Source: Lithobates sylvaticus
Lineage: Eukaryota > Chordata > Amphibia > Anura > Ranidae
NCBI GenBank assembly: GCA_028564925.1
Contig: CM053034.1
Coordinates: forward strand, 149,790,052-149,854,051
Length of the DNA: 64,000 bases
Direction: 5' to 3'
How positions within the stretch are numbered: the stretch's first letter is position 1; each line of letters starts with the position of its first letter. The translations under genes and the position numbers were made by a program. The notes under the pieces are model-generated. The model was not told where the DNA came from and made no database searches. It saw nothing but the letters and a program-made list of their open reading frames with translations. Shown piece by piece: positions 11,691-23,701 of this stretch.

Positions 11691-12678
11691 ATGGCGTGGA
11701 CACAGCAGGTGCGCCCCAAATATCCCACCAACGAGGAGGAGGACGAGGAAAGTCCGGAGGCAGAAACGTCCCGATCCCGAGCCTGAAATTCAAGGCCTCC
11801 AATATGTCATTTGGAGAAATGTTGGAGATGGTCGTGTGTGTGTCCATTCGATTGTACTCAACCTCGATCGTTCGGCCACTTATAATACGATTTTTGGTGT
11901 TTTTTTTGTGGTAAGGAAGTTTGTTCTCACTAGAAATGTCATCAAGAATGTAAAGCCAATTTATTCAATGTAAAGGAGAGGTCACCCAGTAGCTGTTTAC
12001 CCATCTGGACTCTAGAGCACTAGTGCTGGGACACCCAAACCCCCTTTTTATTATGCTTTTCCACACATGTGCTCAAGTGGATACTAGAGGGGGGTCTCAA
12101 TCAGACAAACTTCTACCAAAAAGCTAGTAAGTTTAGCACCTTTACAAAGTGACTACATTCATGTAGTTGGCATTTGTAACTGGCAAAACAAAAATAGTGT
12201 CCGACACTTTCAAGCAATGTTTGTCATTTCCTATTTCTGCCCTCAATAGATTGTGTTGCTAAATATTCCTTTTGTACATTCTCATAGGGGAGCGAAAACT
12301 TGGGCCGTCTGAGGAAACCCCAAAACCAAAACCTCCCAAAAAAGGTGAAAGAGCAGAAGCATAGGAGGAGGAGGAGGAAGGAGAGATCATCGAACTTGGA
12401 GAAAATGTCACCACAACAGGTGAGTGTGGGAGAACACAGCTACTGGTAAGCTAATCAATGTATGGCTGCCTCATTTCCAACACCAGATTTTTTTATGTTT
12501 GTGTTTTTTAGGTGACGTGGATGTTGTGGAAGAAAAATCGCACTTTACCACAGAGAGTGCCCACGTACTCATCGGGGAGATAATGGTCTGCAATAGAGAT
12601 CTAGATTACATAAAGCAAAACATCAATGATGTTCAACAAAAATTGAAGAACATCATTGATGTTTTAGGAAAAATATGA
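11691..12678 (+). pseudogene. Decayed Myb/SANT-like accessory gene of Harbinger copy 1
   Basis: The start and first 30 codons match the intact gene on the other copy (39843-41945, reverse strand), but the frame soon closes. Exon 1 then jumps from the EMLEMV region straight into intron sequence, deleting the whole DNA-binding domain. Exon 2 (12288-12419) and exon 3 (12512-12678) keep their splice sites and most of their sequence, including the last exon's amphipathic VVEEKSHFTTES and IKQNINDVQQKL stretches, but exon 2 contains a nonsense codon in its glutamate run. It is a non-functional remnant. Confidence 0.75.
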
Positions 12679-13868
12679 AAACGCACCAAGTAATTTACAC
12701 ACATTTGTGCCAGCTTCAGAACACATTTGCAACTTAAGAACTGTGTGAAATTTGGAACATGCACACATTGTGGCCACATGTGCTAGCTCCCATCATGGTG
12801 GATGAATGGCAACGTTTTTTTGGGGGTGCAACCACTTTACGAACTACGAAAGTGGTTATGGTGAAGGGGTTGCACCCCCAAAAAACGTCCATTTATCCCC
12901 ATGATGGAAAATGGCACTTTGAAGCTTCTAGGCATGTGTTTTACCATCTAATGACCATTTTCCGACCCAAAGTGTGTGCATGTTCTAAATTTCAACTTTC
13001 CAGGGGTGACCCCCCCATGTGATGAAGGCAAGATCAAACACACTTTGAACATATAGTCATGTCTGATCTTGTCTTCACTTTACAAAGTTGAACTTTCCTA
13101 CTTCATAGGTTCTGTTTTGCTCCATGCCTGGTTTTACCAATTGCGGAATGTTTCTAAACAATGTTGTAAATAACCAAGATGTTGTCAGTTTGGGCGTGAA
13201 GATTGTAAACGCACTTGTGAATGTTTTCCAAGTAAACTTTTTTATTTTTCAAAATGTGTGGCTTCCTTATTTCAAAAACACAATGCATTATGTATGTCAA
13301 ATGTAAAGGATATGGGGGGCAATGGGTGTTATTTACTAAAGGCAAATCCACTTTGCACTGCAATTTTCTTTCCCAGGGCACTTTTTCACTGCACTTGTAG
13401 AGCAGAGTGGATTTGACTTATGTAAATGACGCCCACAATGCTTTGTACGAAAACACGGAGCACAGCATTTTTGAGAATACACACATGTCTGACCTGGTGA
13501 TGAAAAGGAGTATTTTGGGTGTCAGTTATGCACTACAAACCTTCTCTAGACCAAAGATTAGGTAGCAAACACACAACATGAGAATAATCTTTTTGGAAGA
13601 AGAGACTGTTACCTCCTTTTGCCCAGAAAGTGCATTCCCACTGTCGAAGGCAAAGGGAAAAAATTTCAAGGTAAAATAAGCTAAAAAGAATACTGAAATG
13701 ACAAGAAATCATAGGTTGGTTGAAATATCAGATTTATTAAAAAATGCCTCTCACACATCGTCAGGCAGAGCAATGGCACCCCCTACCCACAAAGTACTCC
13801 ATATATTGCTCGCGCAACCAAAAATGAGTACACCTCTAAGTGGAAATGTCCAAATTGGGCCCAAATTG

Positions 13869-14247
13869 TCAATATTTTGTGTGGCCACCATTATTTTCCA
13901 GCACCGCCTTAACCCTCTTGGGCATGGAGTTCACCAGAGCTTCACAGGTTGCCACTGGAGTCCTCCTCTACTCCTCCATGACGACATTGCGGAGCTGGTG
14001 GATGTTAGAGACTTTGCACTCCTCCACCTTCTGTTTGAGGATGCCCCACAGATGCTCAATAGGGTTTAGGTTTGGAGACATGCTTGGCCAGTCCATTACC
14101 TTTACCCTTAGCTTCTTTAGTAAGGCAGTGGTCATCTTGAAGGTGTGTTTGGGGTTGTTATGTTGGACTACTGCCCGGCGGCCTAGTCTCCAAAGGGAGG
14201 GGATTGTGCTCTGCTTCAGTATGTTACAGTACATGTTGGCATTCATG
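13869..14247 (-). pseudogene. Tc1 transposase C-terminal fragment
   Basis: The reverse strand reads through the end of a Tc1 transposase: NANMYCNILKQS, RRAVVQHNNPKHT (where families carry HDNDPKHT, so the second catalytic aspartate is replaced), then SPNLNPIEHLWG with the third catalytic acidic residue, and a GGHTKY-type C-terminus. The N-terminal helix-turn-helix and the first catalytic residue are gone, removed where the hAT-ended block begins at 14248. Confidence 0.85.
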
Positions 14248-14339
14248 CAGGGGCGGACTGACAACTCATGGGGCCCCCGGGCAATAGAAGATCATGGGGC
14301 CCCCTTGGTCCCCACACTCAAGCCACACCTGCATAGGTA

Positions 14340-17300
14340 GACACAGGGGGAGGGAGAGCACACAGGGGGACAATGTGTGTGTGTAGGGGGGAAAGCACAC
14401 AGGTGGACACTGGGGGGGGAGCACACAGGGGGACACTGGGGGGCACACAAGGGGACACTGGAGGGGGAACACACAGGGGGACACTGGAGGGGGGAACACA
14501 CAGGGGGACACTGGAGGGGGGAAGCACACACACAGGGGGACACTGGGGAGGGAGAGCACAATGGGGGACACTGTGGGGGGGAGCACACAGGAGGACACTG
14601 TGGGGGGGGCGCAAACAGGGGGACACTGGAGGGAGAACGTACACACACAGGGGGACACTGGAGGGAGAACGTACACACACAGGGGGACACTGGAGGGAGA
14701 ACGCACACACACACACAGGGGGACACTGGAGGGAGAACGCACACACACACACAGGGGGACACTGGAGGGAGAATGCACACACATACACAGGGGGACACTG
14801 GAGGGAGAATGCACACACACACACAGGGGACACTGAAGGGAGAATGCATACACACACAGGGGGACACTAAAGGCAGAATGCACACACACAGAGGAGGACA
14901 CTGAAGAGAGAATGCACACACACACACAGGGGGACACTGGAGGGAGAGAGCACACACACACACAAGGGGACACTGGAGGGAGAGTGCACACACACAAGGG
15001 GACACTGAAGGGAGAATGCACACACACACACACAGGGGGACACTGAAGGGAGAATGCACACACACACAGGGGGACACTGAAGGGAGAATGCACACACACA
15101 CAGGGGGACACTGTAGGGAGAATGCACACACACAGAGGAGGACACTGAAGGGAGAATGCACACACACACACAGGGGGACACTGGAGGGAGAGAGCGCACA
15201 CATACACACACACAAACACACACACACAGGGACACTGGAGGGAGAGCGCACACACACAGGGGGACACTGGAGGGAGAGCACACACACACAGGGGGACCCT
15301 GAAGGGAGAATGCACACACACAGAGGGGGACACTGGAGGGAGAACACACACACAGGGGGACACTGGAGGGAGAACACACACACACAGGGGGACACTGAAG
15401 GGAGAACACACACACAGGGGGACACTGAAGGGAGAACACACACACAGGGGGACACTGGAGGGAGAACACACACACATGGGGACACTGGAGGGAGAACACA
15501 CACACAGGGGGACACTGGAGGAAGAACACATACACAGGGGGACACTGGAGGGAGAACACACACACAGGAGGGAGAACGCACACACACAAGGGGACACTGG
15601 AGGGAGAACGCACACACACACAGGGGGAGACTGGAGGGAAAACGAACACACACAGGGGGACACTGGAGGGAGAACGCACACACACAGGGGGACACTGGAG
15701 GGAGAACGCACACACACAGGGGGACACTGGAGGGAGAAAACACACATGGGGACACTGGAGGGAGAACACACACAAGGGGACACTGGCGGGAGAACGCACA
15801 CACACAGGGGGACGCTGGAGGGAGAACATATACACACACACACACACACACACAGAGGGGGACACTGGAGGGAGAGCACACACACAGAGGGGGACACTGG
15901 AGGGAGAACACACACACAGGGGGACACTGGAGGGAGAGCACACACACAGGGGGACACTGGAGGGAGAGCACACACACAGGGGGACACTGGAGGGAGAACG
16001 CACACACACAGGGGGACACTCACAAAGAGGGACACACACACACAGGGGGACACTCACAAAGGGGGACACACACAGGGGGACCCTGAAGGGAGAATGCACA
16101 CACACAGAGGGGGACACTGGAGGGAGAACACACACACAGGGGGACACTGGAGGGAGAACACACACACACAGGGGGACACTCACAAAGGGGGACACACACA
16201 GGGGGACCCTGAAGGGAGAATGCACACACACAGAGGAGGACACTGAAGAGAGAATGCACACACACACACAGGGGGACACTGGAGGGAGAGAGCACACACA
16301 CACACAAGGGGACACTGGAGGGAGAGTGCACACACACACAAGGGGACACTGAAGGGAGAATGCACACACACACACACAGGGGGACACTGAAGGGAGAATG
16401 CACACACACACAGGGGGACACTGAAGGGAGAATGCACACACACACAGGGGGACACTGTAGGGAGAATGCACACACACAGAGGAGGACACTGAAGGGAGAA
16501 TGCACACACACACACAGGGGGACACTGGAGGGAGAGAGCGCACACATACACACACACACACACACACACAGGGACACTGGAGGGAGAGCGCACACACACA
16601 CAGGGGGACACTGGAGGGAGAGCACACACACACAGGGGGACCCTGAAGGGAGAATGCACACACACAGAGGGGGACACTGGAGGGAGAACACACACACAGG
16701 GGGACACTGGAGGGAGAACACACACACACAGGGGGACACTGAAGGGAGAACACACACACACAGGGGGACACTGAAGGGAGAACACACACACAGGGGGACA
16801 CTGGAGGGAGAACACACACACATGGGGACACTGGAGGGAGAACACACACACACAGGGGGACACTGGAGGAAGAACACATACACAGGGGGACACTGGAGGG
16901 AGAACACACACACAGGAGGGAGAACGCACACACACAAGGGGACACTGGAGGGAGAACGCACACACACACAGGGGGAGACTGGAGGGAAAACGAACACACA
17001 CAGGGGGACACTGGAGGGAGAACGCACACACACAGGGGGACACTGGAGGGAGAACGCACACACACAGGGGGACACTGGAGGGAGAAAACACACATGGGGA
17101 CACTGGAGGGAGAACACACACAAGGGGACACTGGCGGGAGAACGCACACACACAGGGGACACTGGAGGGAGAACATATACACACACACACACACACACAG
17201 AGGGGGACACTGGAGGGAGAGCACACACACAGAGGGGGACACTGGAGGGAGAACACACACACAGGGGGACACTGGAGGGAGAGCACACACACAGGGGGAC

Positions 17301-20300
17301 ACTGGAGGGAGAACGCACACACACAGGGGGACACTCACAAAGAGGGACACACACACACAGGGGGACACTCACAAAGGGGGACACACACAGGGGGACCCTG
17401 AAGGGAGAATGCACACACACAGAGGGGGACACTGGAGGGAGAACACACACACAGGGGGACACTGGAGGGAGAACACACACACACAGGGGGACACTCACAA
17501 AGGGGGACACACACAGGGGGACCCTGAAGGGAGAATGCACACACACAGAGGGGGACACTGGAGGGAGAACACACACACAGGGGGACACTGGAGGGAGAAC
17601 ACACACACACACAGGGGGACACTCACAAAGGGGGACACACACAGGGGGACCCTGAAGGGAGAATGCACACACACAGAGGGGGACACTGGAGGGAGAAGAC
17701 ACACACAGGGGGACACTGGAGGGAGAACACACGCACACAGGGGGACACTGAAGGGAGAACACACACACAGGGGGACACTGAAGGGAGAACACACACACAG
17801 GGGGACACTGGAGGGAGAACACACACACACATGGGAGGGAGAACGCACACACACACACAAGGGGACACTGGAGGGAGAACACACACAAAGGGGGACACTG
17901 GAGGGAGAACACACACACAGGGGGACACTAGAGGGAGAACACACACACACAGGAGGGAGAACGCACACACACACACACAAGGGGACACGGGAGGGAGAAT
18001 GCACACACACAGGGGGACACTGGAGGGAGAAAGCACACACACAGGGGGACACTGGAGGGAGAACGCACACACACAGGGGGACACTGGAGGGAGAACACAC
18101 ACACACAGGGGGACACTGGAGGGAGAACACACACAGGAGGACACTGGAGGGAGAACACACACAGGGGGACACTGGAGGGAGAACGCACACACACAGGGGG
18201 ACACTGGAGGGAGAACATATACACACACACACACACACACAGAGGGGGACACTGGAGGGAGAACACACACACACAGGGGGACACTGGAGGGAGAACACAC
18301 ACACAGGGGGACACTGGAGGGAGAGCACACACACTGGGGGACACTGGAGGGAGAACACACACACATGGGGACACTGGAGGGAGAACACACACACAGGGGG
18401 ACACTGGAGGAAGAACACATACACAGGGGGACACTGGAGGGAGAACACACACACAGGAGGGAGAACGCACACACACACAAGGGGACACTGGAGGGAGAAC
18501 GCACACACACACAGGGGGAGACTGGAGGGAAAACGAACACACACAGGGGGACACTGGAGGGAGAACGCACACACACAGGGGGACACTGGAGGGAGAACGC
18601 ACACACACAGGGGGACACTGGAGGGAGAAAACACACATGGGGACACTGGAGGGAGAACACACACAAGGGGACACTGGCGGGAGAACGCACACACACAGGG
18701 GGACACTGGAGGGAGAACATATACACACACACACACACACACACAGGGGGGACACTGGAGGGAGAGCACACACACACAGGGGGACACTGGAGGGAGAACA
18801 CACACACACAGGGGACACTGGAGGGAGAGCACACACACAGGGGGACACTGGAGGGAGAACGCACACACACAGGGGGACACTCACAAAGAGGGACACACAC
18901 ACACACAGGGGGACACTCACAAAGGGGGACACACACAGGGGGACCCTGAAGGGAGAATGCACACACACAGAGGGGGACACTGGAGGGAGAACACACACAC
19001 AGGGGGACACTGGAGGGAGAACACACACACACAGGGGGACACTCACAAAGGGGGACACACACAGGGGGACCCTGAAGGGAGAATGCACACACACAGAGGG
19101 GGACACTGGAGGGAGAACACACACACAGGGGGACACTGGAGGGAGAACACACACACACAGGGGGACACTCACAAAGGGGGACACACACAGGGGGACCCTG
19201 AAGGGAGAATGCACACACACAGAGGGGGACACTGGAGGGAGAAGACACACACAGGGGGACACTGGAGGGAGAACACACGCACACAGGGGGACACTGAGGG
19301 AGAACACACACACACAGGGGGACACTGAAGGGAGAACACACACACAGGGGGACACTGGAGGGAGAACACACACACACACTGGAGGGAGAACGCACACACA
19401 CACAAGGGGACACTGGAGGGAGAACACACACAAAGGGGGACACTGGAGGGAGAACACACACACAGGGGGACACTAGAGGGAGAACACACACACACAGGAG
19501 GGAGAACGCACACACACACACACAAGGGGACACTGGAGGGAGAATGCACACACACAGGGGGACACTGGAGGGAGAAAGCACACACACAGGGGGACACTGG
19601 AGGGAGAACGCACACACACAGGGGGACACTGGAGGGAGAACACACACAGGGGGACACTGGAGGGAGAACACACACAGGAGGACACTGGAGGGAGAACACA
19701 CACAGGGGGACACTGGAGGGAGAACGCACACACACAGGGGGACACTGGAGGGAGAACATATACACACACACACACAGAGGGGGACACTGGAGGGAGAGCA
19801 CACACACAGAGGGGGACACTGGAGGGAGAACACACACACAGGGGGACACTGGAGGGAGAGCACACACACTGGGGGACACTGGAGGGAGAACGCACACACA
19901 CAGGGGGACACTCACAAAGAGGGACACACACACACAGGGGGACACTCACAAATGGGGACACACACACACAGGGGGACACTCACAAAGGGGGACACACACA
20001 GGAGGACACTGGAGGGAGAACACACACACACAGGGGGACACTGGAGGGAGAACGCACACACACAGGGGGACACTGAAGGGACAACACACACAGGGGGACA
20101 CTGGAGGGAGAACGCACACACACACAGGGGGACACTGGAGGGAGAGCACACACACAGGGGGACACTGGAAGGAGAACACACACACAGGGGGACACTCACA
20201 AAGGGGGGGACACACACACAGGGGGACACTCACAAAGGGGGACACACACACACAGGGGACACTGGAGGGAGAGCACAAACACAGGGGGACACACACATAG

Positions 20301-20310
20301 GGGGACACTG
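14340..20310. repeat. 6-kb G-run/(CA)n minisatellite with higher-order structure
   Basis: About 180 tandem units of 29-36 bp, core gggggacactggagggagaa plus a variable (CA)n. Rare variants recur in fixed order and reveal larger duplications: the motif cactcacaaagagggacac occurs at about 16018, 17333, 18888 and 19911, and gaggaggacactgaagagag at 14891 and 16232, giving blocks near 1.0, 1.3 and 1.55 kb. The G runs lie on the + strand. Neither strand has stops within a unit, so long open frames appear on both strands; they are not genes. Confidence 0.95.
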
Positions 20311-20439
20311 TGACCCTGTGAGATGCATGGACCCGGGGCCCATGCATCTGTACCCCCCATCACTTATGGCAGTCCTGGTGTCTTAATCTCAGCTTCCCTC
20401 ACCGATGCTGGTAATAATACTTCTAACGACGCGCTGCTC

Positions 20440-20735
20440 CCCGCCGGCCCGGACTCGGCCACATGAGAGGCCACTTGAAGCGGCTGTATTACATGCCGCG
20501 ATGCCAATAACAATACTGCTAATGTCGCGCTGCTTCCCGCCGGCCCCTCCTTCCCTCCCGTCCGTCCCAGGTGCTTGTACTGTATGCATTGTTATGTCAC
20601 CTGCGATGGACCGGAGGGAAGGAGGGGCCGGCGGGTAGCAGCGTGCCGTTAGCAGTATTGTTATCAGCATCGTGGCATGTAATACAGCTGCTTCAAGTGG
20701 ATTCTCATGTGGCCGAGTCCAGGCCCTTAATGGAC
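20440..20735. repeat. Inverted repeat, arms of about 120 bp
   Basis: The left arm contains gactcggccacatgaga, attacatgccgcgatg and gccggcccctccttccctcc; the right arm contains their reverse complements in reverse order, with about 90% apparent identity. The loop near 20570-20605 is short. A third partial copy of the gccggcccggactcggcc end lies just left. It sits between the satellite and the resumed Tc1. Confidence 0.85.
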
Positions 20736-21067
20736 GAGAAGAGTGGGAACACACCTTCTCCCCATTCACACCTGAGACCTTGTAACACTAATGAGTCACA
20801 TGACACCGGGGAGGAAAAATTACTAATTGGGCCCAATTTGGACATTTTCACTAAGGGGTGTACTCACTTTTGTTGCCAGCGATTTAGACATTAATGGCTG
20901 TGTGTTGAGTTATTTTGAGGGGACAGCAAATTTACACTGTTGTACAAGCTGTACACTCACTACTTTACATTGTAGAAAAGTGTAATTTCTTCAGTGTTGT
21001 AACATGAAAAGGTATAATAAAATATTTACAAAAATGTGAGCGGTCTGTACTCATTTTTGTGAGATAC

Positions 21068-21069
<2 letters not shown>

Positions 21070-21112
<43 letters not shown>
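21070..21112. repeat. (TG)n(TA)n microsatellite
   Basis: It lies directly after the Tc1 right end. Confidence 0.95.
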
Positions 21113-21114
<2 letters not shown>

Positions 21115-23338
21115 TTCTATTCATATCCAAGGCAGGTGGGGTGAACAGCACATCAGTGGCTTCAATGTGCATTGCAATCAGACCATCCCACAGGTTATAT
21201 ATAGAAAAAGGTCACAAAGGATTGCTGCACAAAAATGTATTCAAATAAAAAACATACAAATATCAATAAAGATATTCCATAATATTACGGTTTCAGGCTA
21301 TTTAGATAGCGCCCTTCCTCAGATAGAAACACATCTACATTTACCAAACACATACAAGCATTTATTTATACATATCATGAACACTTGGAATCAATTCAGT
21401 TAATTAAATAACCATCTGAAACCAAATCAGCAAAGTGTATTCAATTAGTCAAGAACAAGGAGAAGACTGAAAAACTGCATACAGTCCCTGACACCATTCC
21501 CCAAGCATCCCAATAAAGACCTAGCGTACAAAAAACAATAATAATCACAATGATATTAACAACTATCACCAATGGAAAAATATTATACATATCAAAAATA
21601 TATCTAAAATATCCTTATAGGTACATGTCAGAAAAAGAGTATTCTTAAAAAAGGGGAGGCTTATTAACACAAAATGGTATAAATCCATATCAGAGTTAAG
21701 TAATTTGGGGTGCAGTGTATTCAAAAAATGTATCCTTTGTACGTCCTTCTTTCATAAAATGAGCTCAAGATTACCACCTCTTCTGTTTCGATTAACCCCA
21801 TCTATGGCCATAATTTTTAACTGTGAGATTGCATGCTCTTTCTCAATAAAATGCATTGCCAATAGTAATTGAGTTATCTCTTATCGAGTATTTGTGGCGT
21901 GCAATGTGATCTTTGATTTTTTTGTGTGGTCTCACCCACATAGAGGAGCCAACATGGGCATTTATTGACAAAGATAGCAAATAAGGATTACAAACAAGGA
22001 TTGACAAATATAATATCCCTTGATATCAATCCTATGCCCTCTGTGTGGGTGAGACAAAAATTTACCTTTTATCATAGAGTTACACAGAATACAATTCAGA
22101 CAAGGAAATGAGCCCATATTATGGGGTCCCAAAAAGGTCATGGTAGGAGTGGGTGGACTCAGTCCTCACAAGTCTATCCTGTAATATTTTTCCCCCGTCT
22201 ATATGAAAGAAGAGGCATTGGACAAAATTCTGGGATATTAGGATAATTCTCCCTGAGTATAGACCAGTGTTTCCTGACAATACCCTGTACACAAAAAGAG
22301 AAAGGATGACACTGAGACACAAAAGGAATTTTACTCTGCCCATATATTTTTTTTAGAACATGTTAACATCTTCTGTTCTTTCTGTGCCAACTCTGAAGGG
22401 TAACCCCTCTGTGTAAGTTTCTCCACCATCTCATCAAGACAATTTTGGCATGTTACTGGATCACTAACTATTCTAGCTACTCGGATCAGTTGACTGTTGG
22501 GTATTGATTTATATACCCTGGTGGATGAAAACTCTTAAAGTGTAGTAATTGATTGTGATCCGTGGGTTTAATATATAGATCGCTAACTATGCTCTGTCCC
22601 TGTATATTTAACATGGTGTTTAGAAACGAGATCTTGCTAGAACTGAATATAATATTAAACTTGATATCTGACACGAGGTAATTTAGATAATCATTAAACA
22701 AATGTAAAGTTCAAATGTTGCCTGTCCACACCGCAAACATGTCATCAATAAATCTAAACCACCCGCTACAGTGGTCCACAAAAATGTATTTTATATAAAT
22801 GAATTTTCAATCATATCCATACAAGTGTTTGCTTTTATGATATGGTATCATAATAATATGGCCAGCCAACAAGGAGGATACTGCATCTAACTCAGCATAG
22901 TTAGATTGTTTGGTGTATGGTCAACTCTTAAGCGATCTTCCAAAAATGATTTAACAGCACTATCAACCTTATTTATGAAGAATACCACCACTGAACATGA
23001 TGTTGGGGGTGTATTCTGGCTTGTAACCCTTAAATCTAAATGTTTATTAGGTAAAAGCAATACACCAATCTGTTGCACAGTGGGTCTAGTAGAAAATGCC
23101 TGATCTGTCTATATAACCGGCACAAATCTTGTCTTAATGTAAAGTCATTCATACAGTCCTTAGGACAAAAGCCCAAATTTATGTTCAATACAATTAATTC
23201 AGTGTCTGTTAAAGAAGTAGAAGAAATATTATGTACCATGTTCTGTGTTAAGGTCTCAGTCGATTTCTCAGGCTCATGGCAATTCCACAAGACCTTCGAT
23301 TTTCTGCATCATTTGCCCCCCTCCTTCTGGTGCAGGTG
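21115..23338 (-). mobile_element. Penelope-like retroelement fossil
   Basis: Reverse-strand translation shows Penelope-type reverse transcriptase blocks: an N-terminal LTDTELIVLNINLGF-type block (about 23190), a RFIDDMFAVW catalytic block (about 22750), the SFLNTMLN...YIKPTDHNQLLH block (about 22500-22640) and, downstream at about 21890-21980, an LYVGET block of the GIY-YIG endonuclease fused to these enzymes. An AT-rich 3' region follows with a hammerhead-like motif near 21291-21322. The copy is old and broken many times. Confidence 0.8.
21291..21322 (-). ncRNA. Hammerhead-ribozyme-like relic of the Penelope element
   Basis: On the reverse strand CTGAGGA (fits CUGANGA) is followed by a possible stem II closed by AGG/CCT and CTAT/ATAG, then GAAAC. 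That is the core spacing of a hammerhead. Stem III and the cleavage triplet cannot be matched, so it is probably inactive. Penelope elements are known to carry hammerheads in their terminal repeats. Confidence 0.35.
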
Positions 23339-23342
23339 TTAA

Positions 23343-23697
23343 AGCGGGGTTTCACCTTACAAAATTTTTTTTTTTAAAAAGTCAGCAGCTAAAAAAAAAG
23401 TAGCTGCTGACTTTTAAGAAGTACACTTACCCTCCCAGGGCGCCCGCGATGTCCGTCGTGGAGGACGAGCTGTCCCTCGGCGATCCGGTTCCAGCGCAGT
23501 TCCCATAACACATCGCGCCCCATTCAACAGAAGACGGAAGAAGAGAAGATCACCGCGGAGCTGGAGGAGGCAGATTAGGACGATCTGCCTAGCAACAGTC
23601 ATTTCTGGTAAGTAAAAAAAAAATATTTTTTTTTTTTTTCATTTTAAATGGTTACTAACATTTTTTTAAGTTTTTGTTTTCAGGGTGTCCCCCCACT
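23343..23697. mobile_element. TTAA-flanked MITE, AG(C/T)GGGG ends
   Basis: The 355-bp element lies between TTAA copies (23339-23342 and 23698-23701), starts AGCGGGGTTTCACC and ends with the inverse ggtgtcccccCACT. It carries a palindrome near its left end (agtcagcagct / agctgctgact), a splice-donor-like tggtaagt on the + strand (near 23604-23612) and an acttacc (donor on the - strand) near 23423. Between them is a purine-rich stretch. It separates the Penelope and Ty3 fossils. Confidence 0.85.
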
Positions 23698-23701
23698 TTA
23701 A

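Larger units (their letters stand above)
9547..13818. mobile_element. Truncated three-gene PIF/Harbinger element, copy 1
   Basis: It starts AGCCCCATACACACGG after TAA (9544-9546), the standard terminus of the family, and matches the reverse complement of 38700-44462 along its length. It keeps decayed versions of the MADF-like and Myb-like genes but stops about 20 codons into the transposase 3' end, so it lacks the other terminus. The right junction abuts a second copy of 21 bp of Tc1 sequence (9526-9546 repeated at 13819-13839), which is not a normal 3-bp Harbinger duplication. Confidence 0.85.
14248..20747. mobile_element. hAT-ended insertion carrying a giant minisatellite
   Basis: The left end CAGGGGCGGACTGACAACTC followed by atggggcccccgggcaa is a typical hAT-MITE terminus (compare CAGGGGAGGGCTGACAGCC at 29238). 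The right boundary is set only by where Tc1 sequence resumes (about 20748). No clean inverse terminus or 8-bp duplication was found; a diverged candidate terminus (atggcagtcctgg) sits near 20366-20379. The right end may have been lost together with part of the Tc1. Confidence 0.6.
9346..21069. mobile_element. Tc1 transposon inflated to 11.7 kb by nested insertions
   Basis: The left inverted repeat starts CAGTATCTCACAAATGAGTA at 9346, after TA. The right end is the inverse, ttttgtgagatactg, ending at 21069. Matching subterminal blocks (caaaataactcaacacacag left, gagttattttgaggggacag right) confirm the pair. Three pieces of the host element survive: 9346-9546, 13819-14247 and about 20748-21069. 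They are separated by a Harbinger element and by a hAT-ended satellite block, and the second insertion coincides with loss of most of the transposase gene. The right TA is changed to TG. Confidence 0.85.

Noticed and set aside
14266-19979. Very long open frames on both strands (up to 833 codons, PPVSPCVC and HTGGHWREN repeats)
   Set aside because: They are translations of a stop-free minisatellite in several frames and both directions at once, with no promoter, splice or domain evidence.
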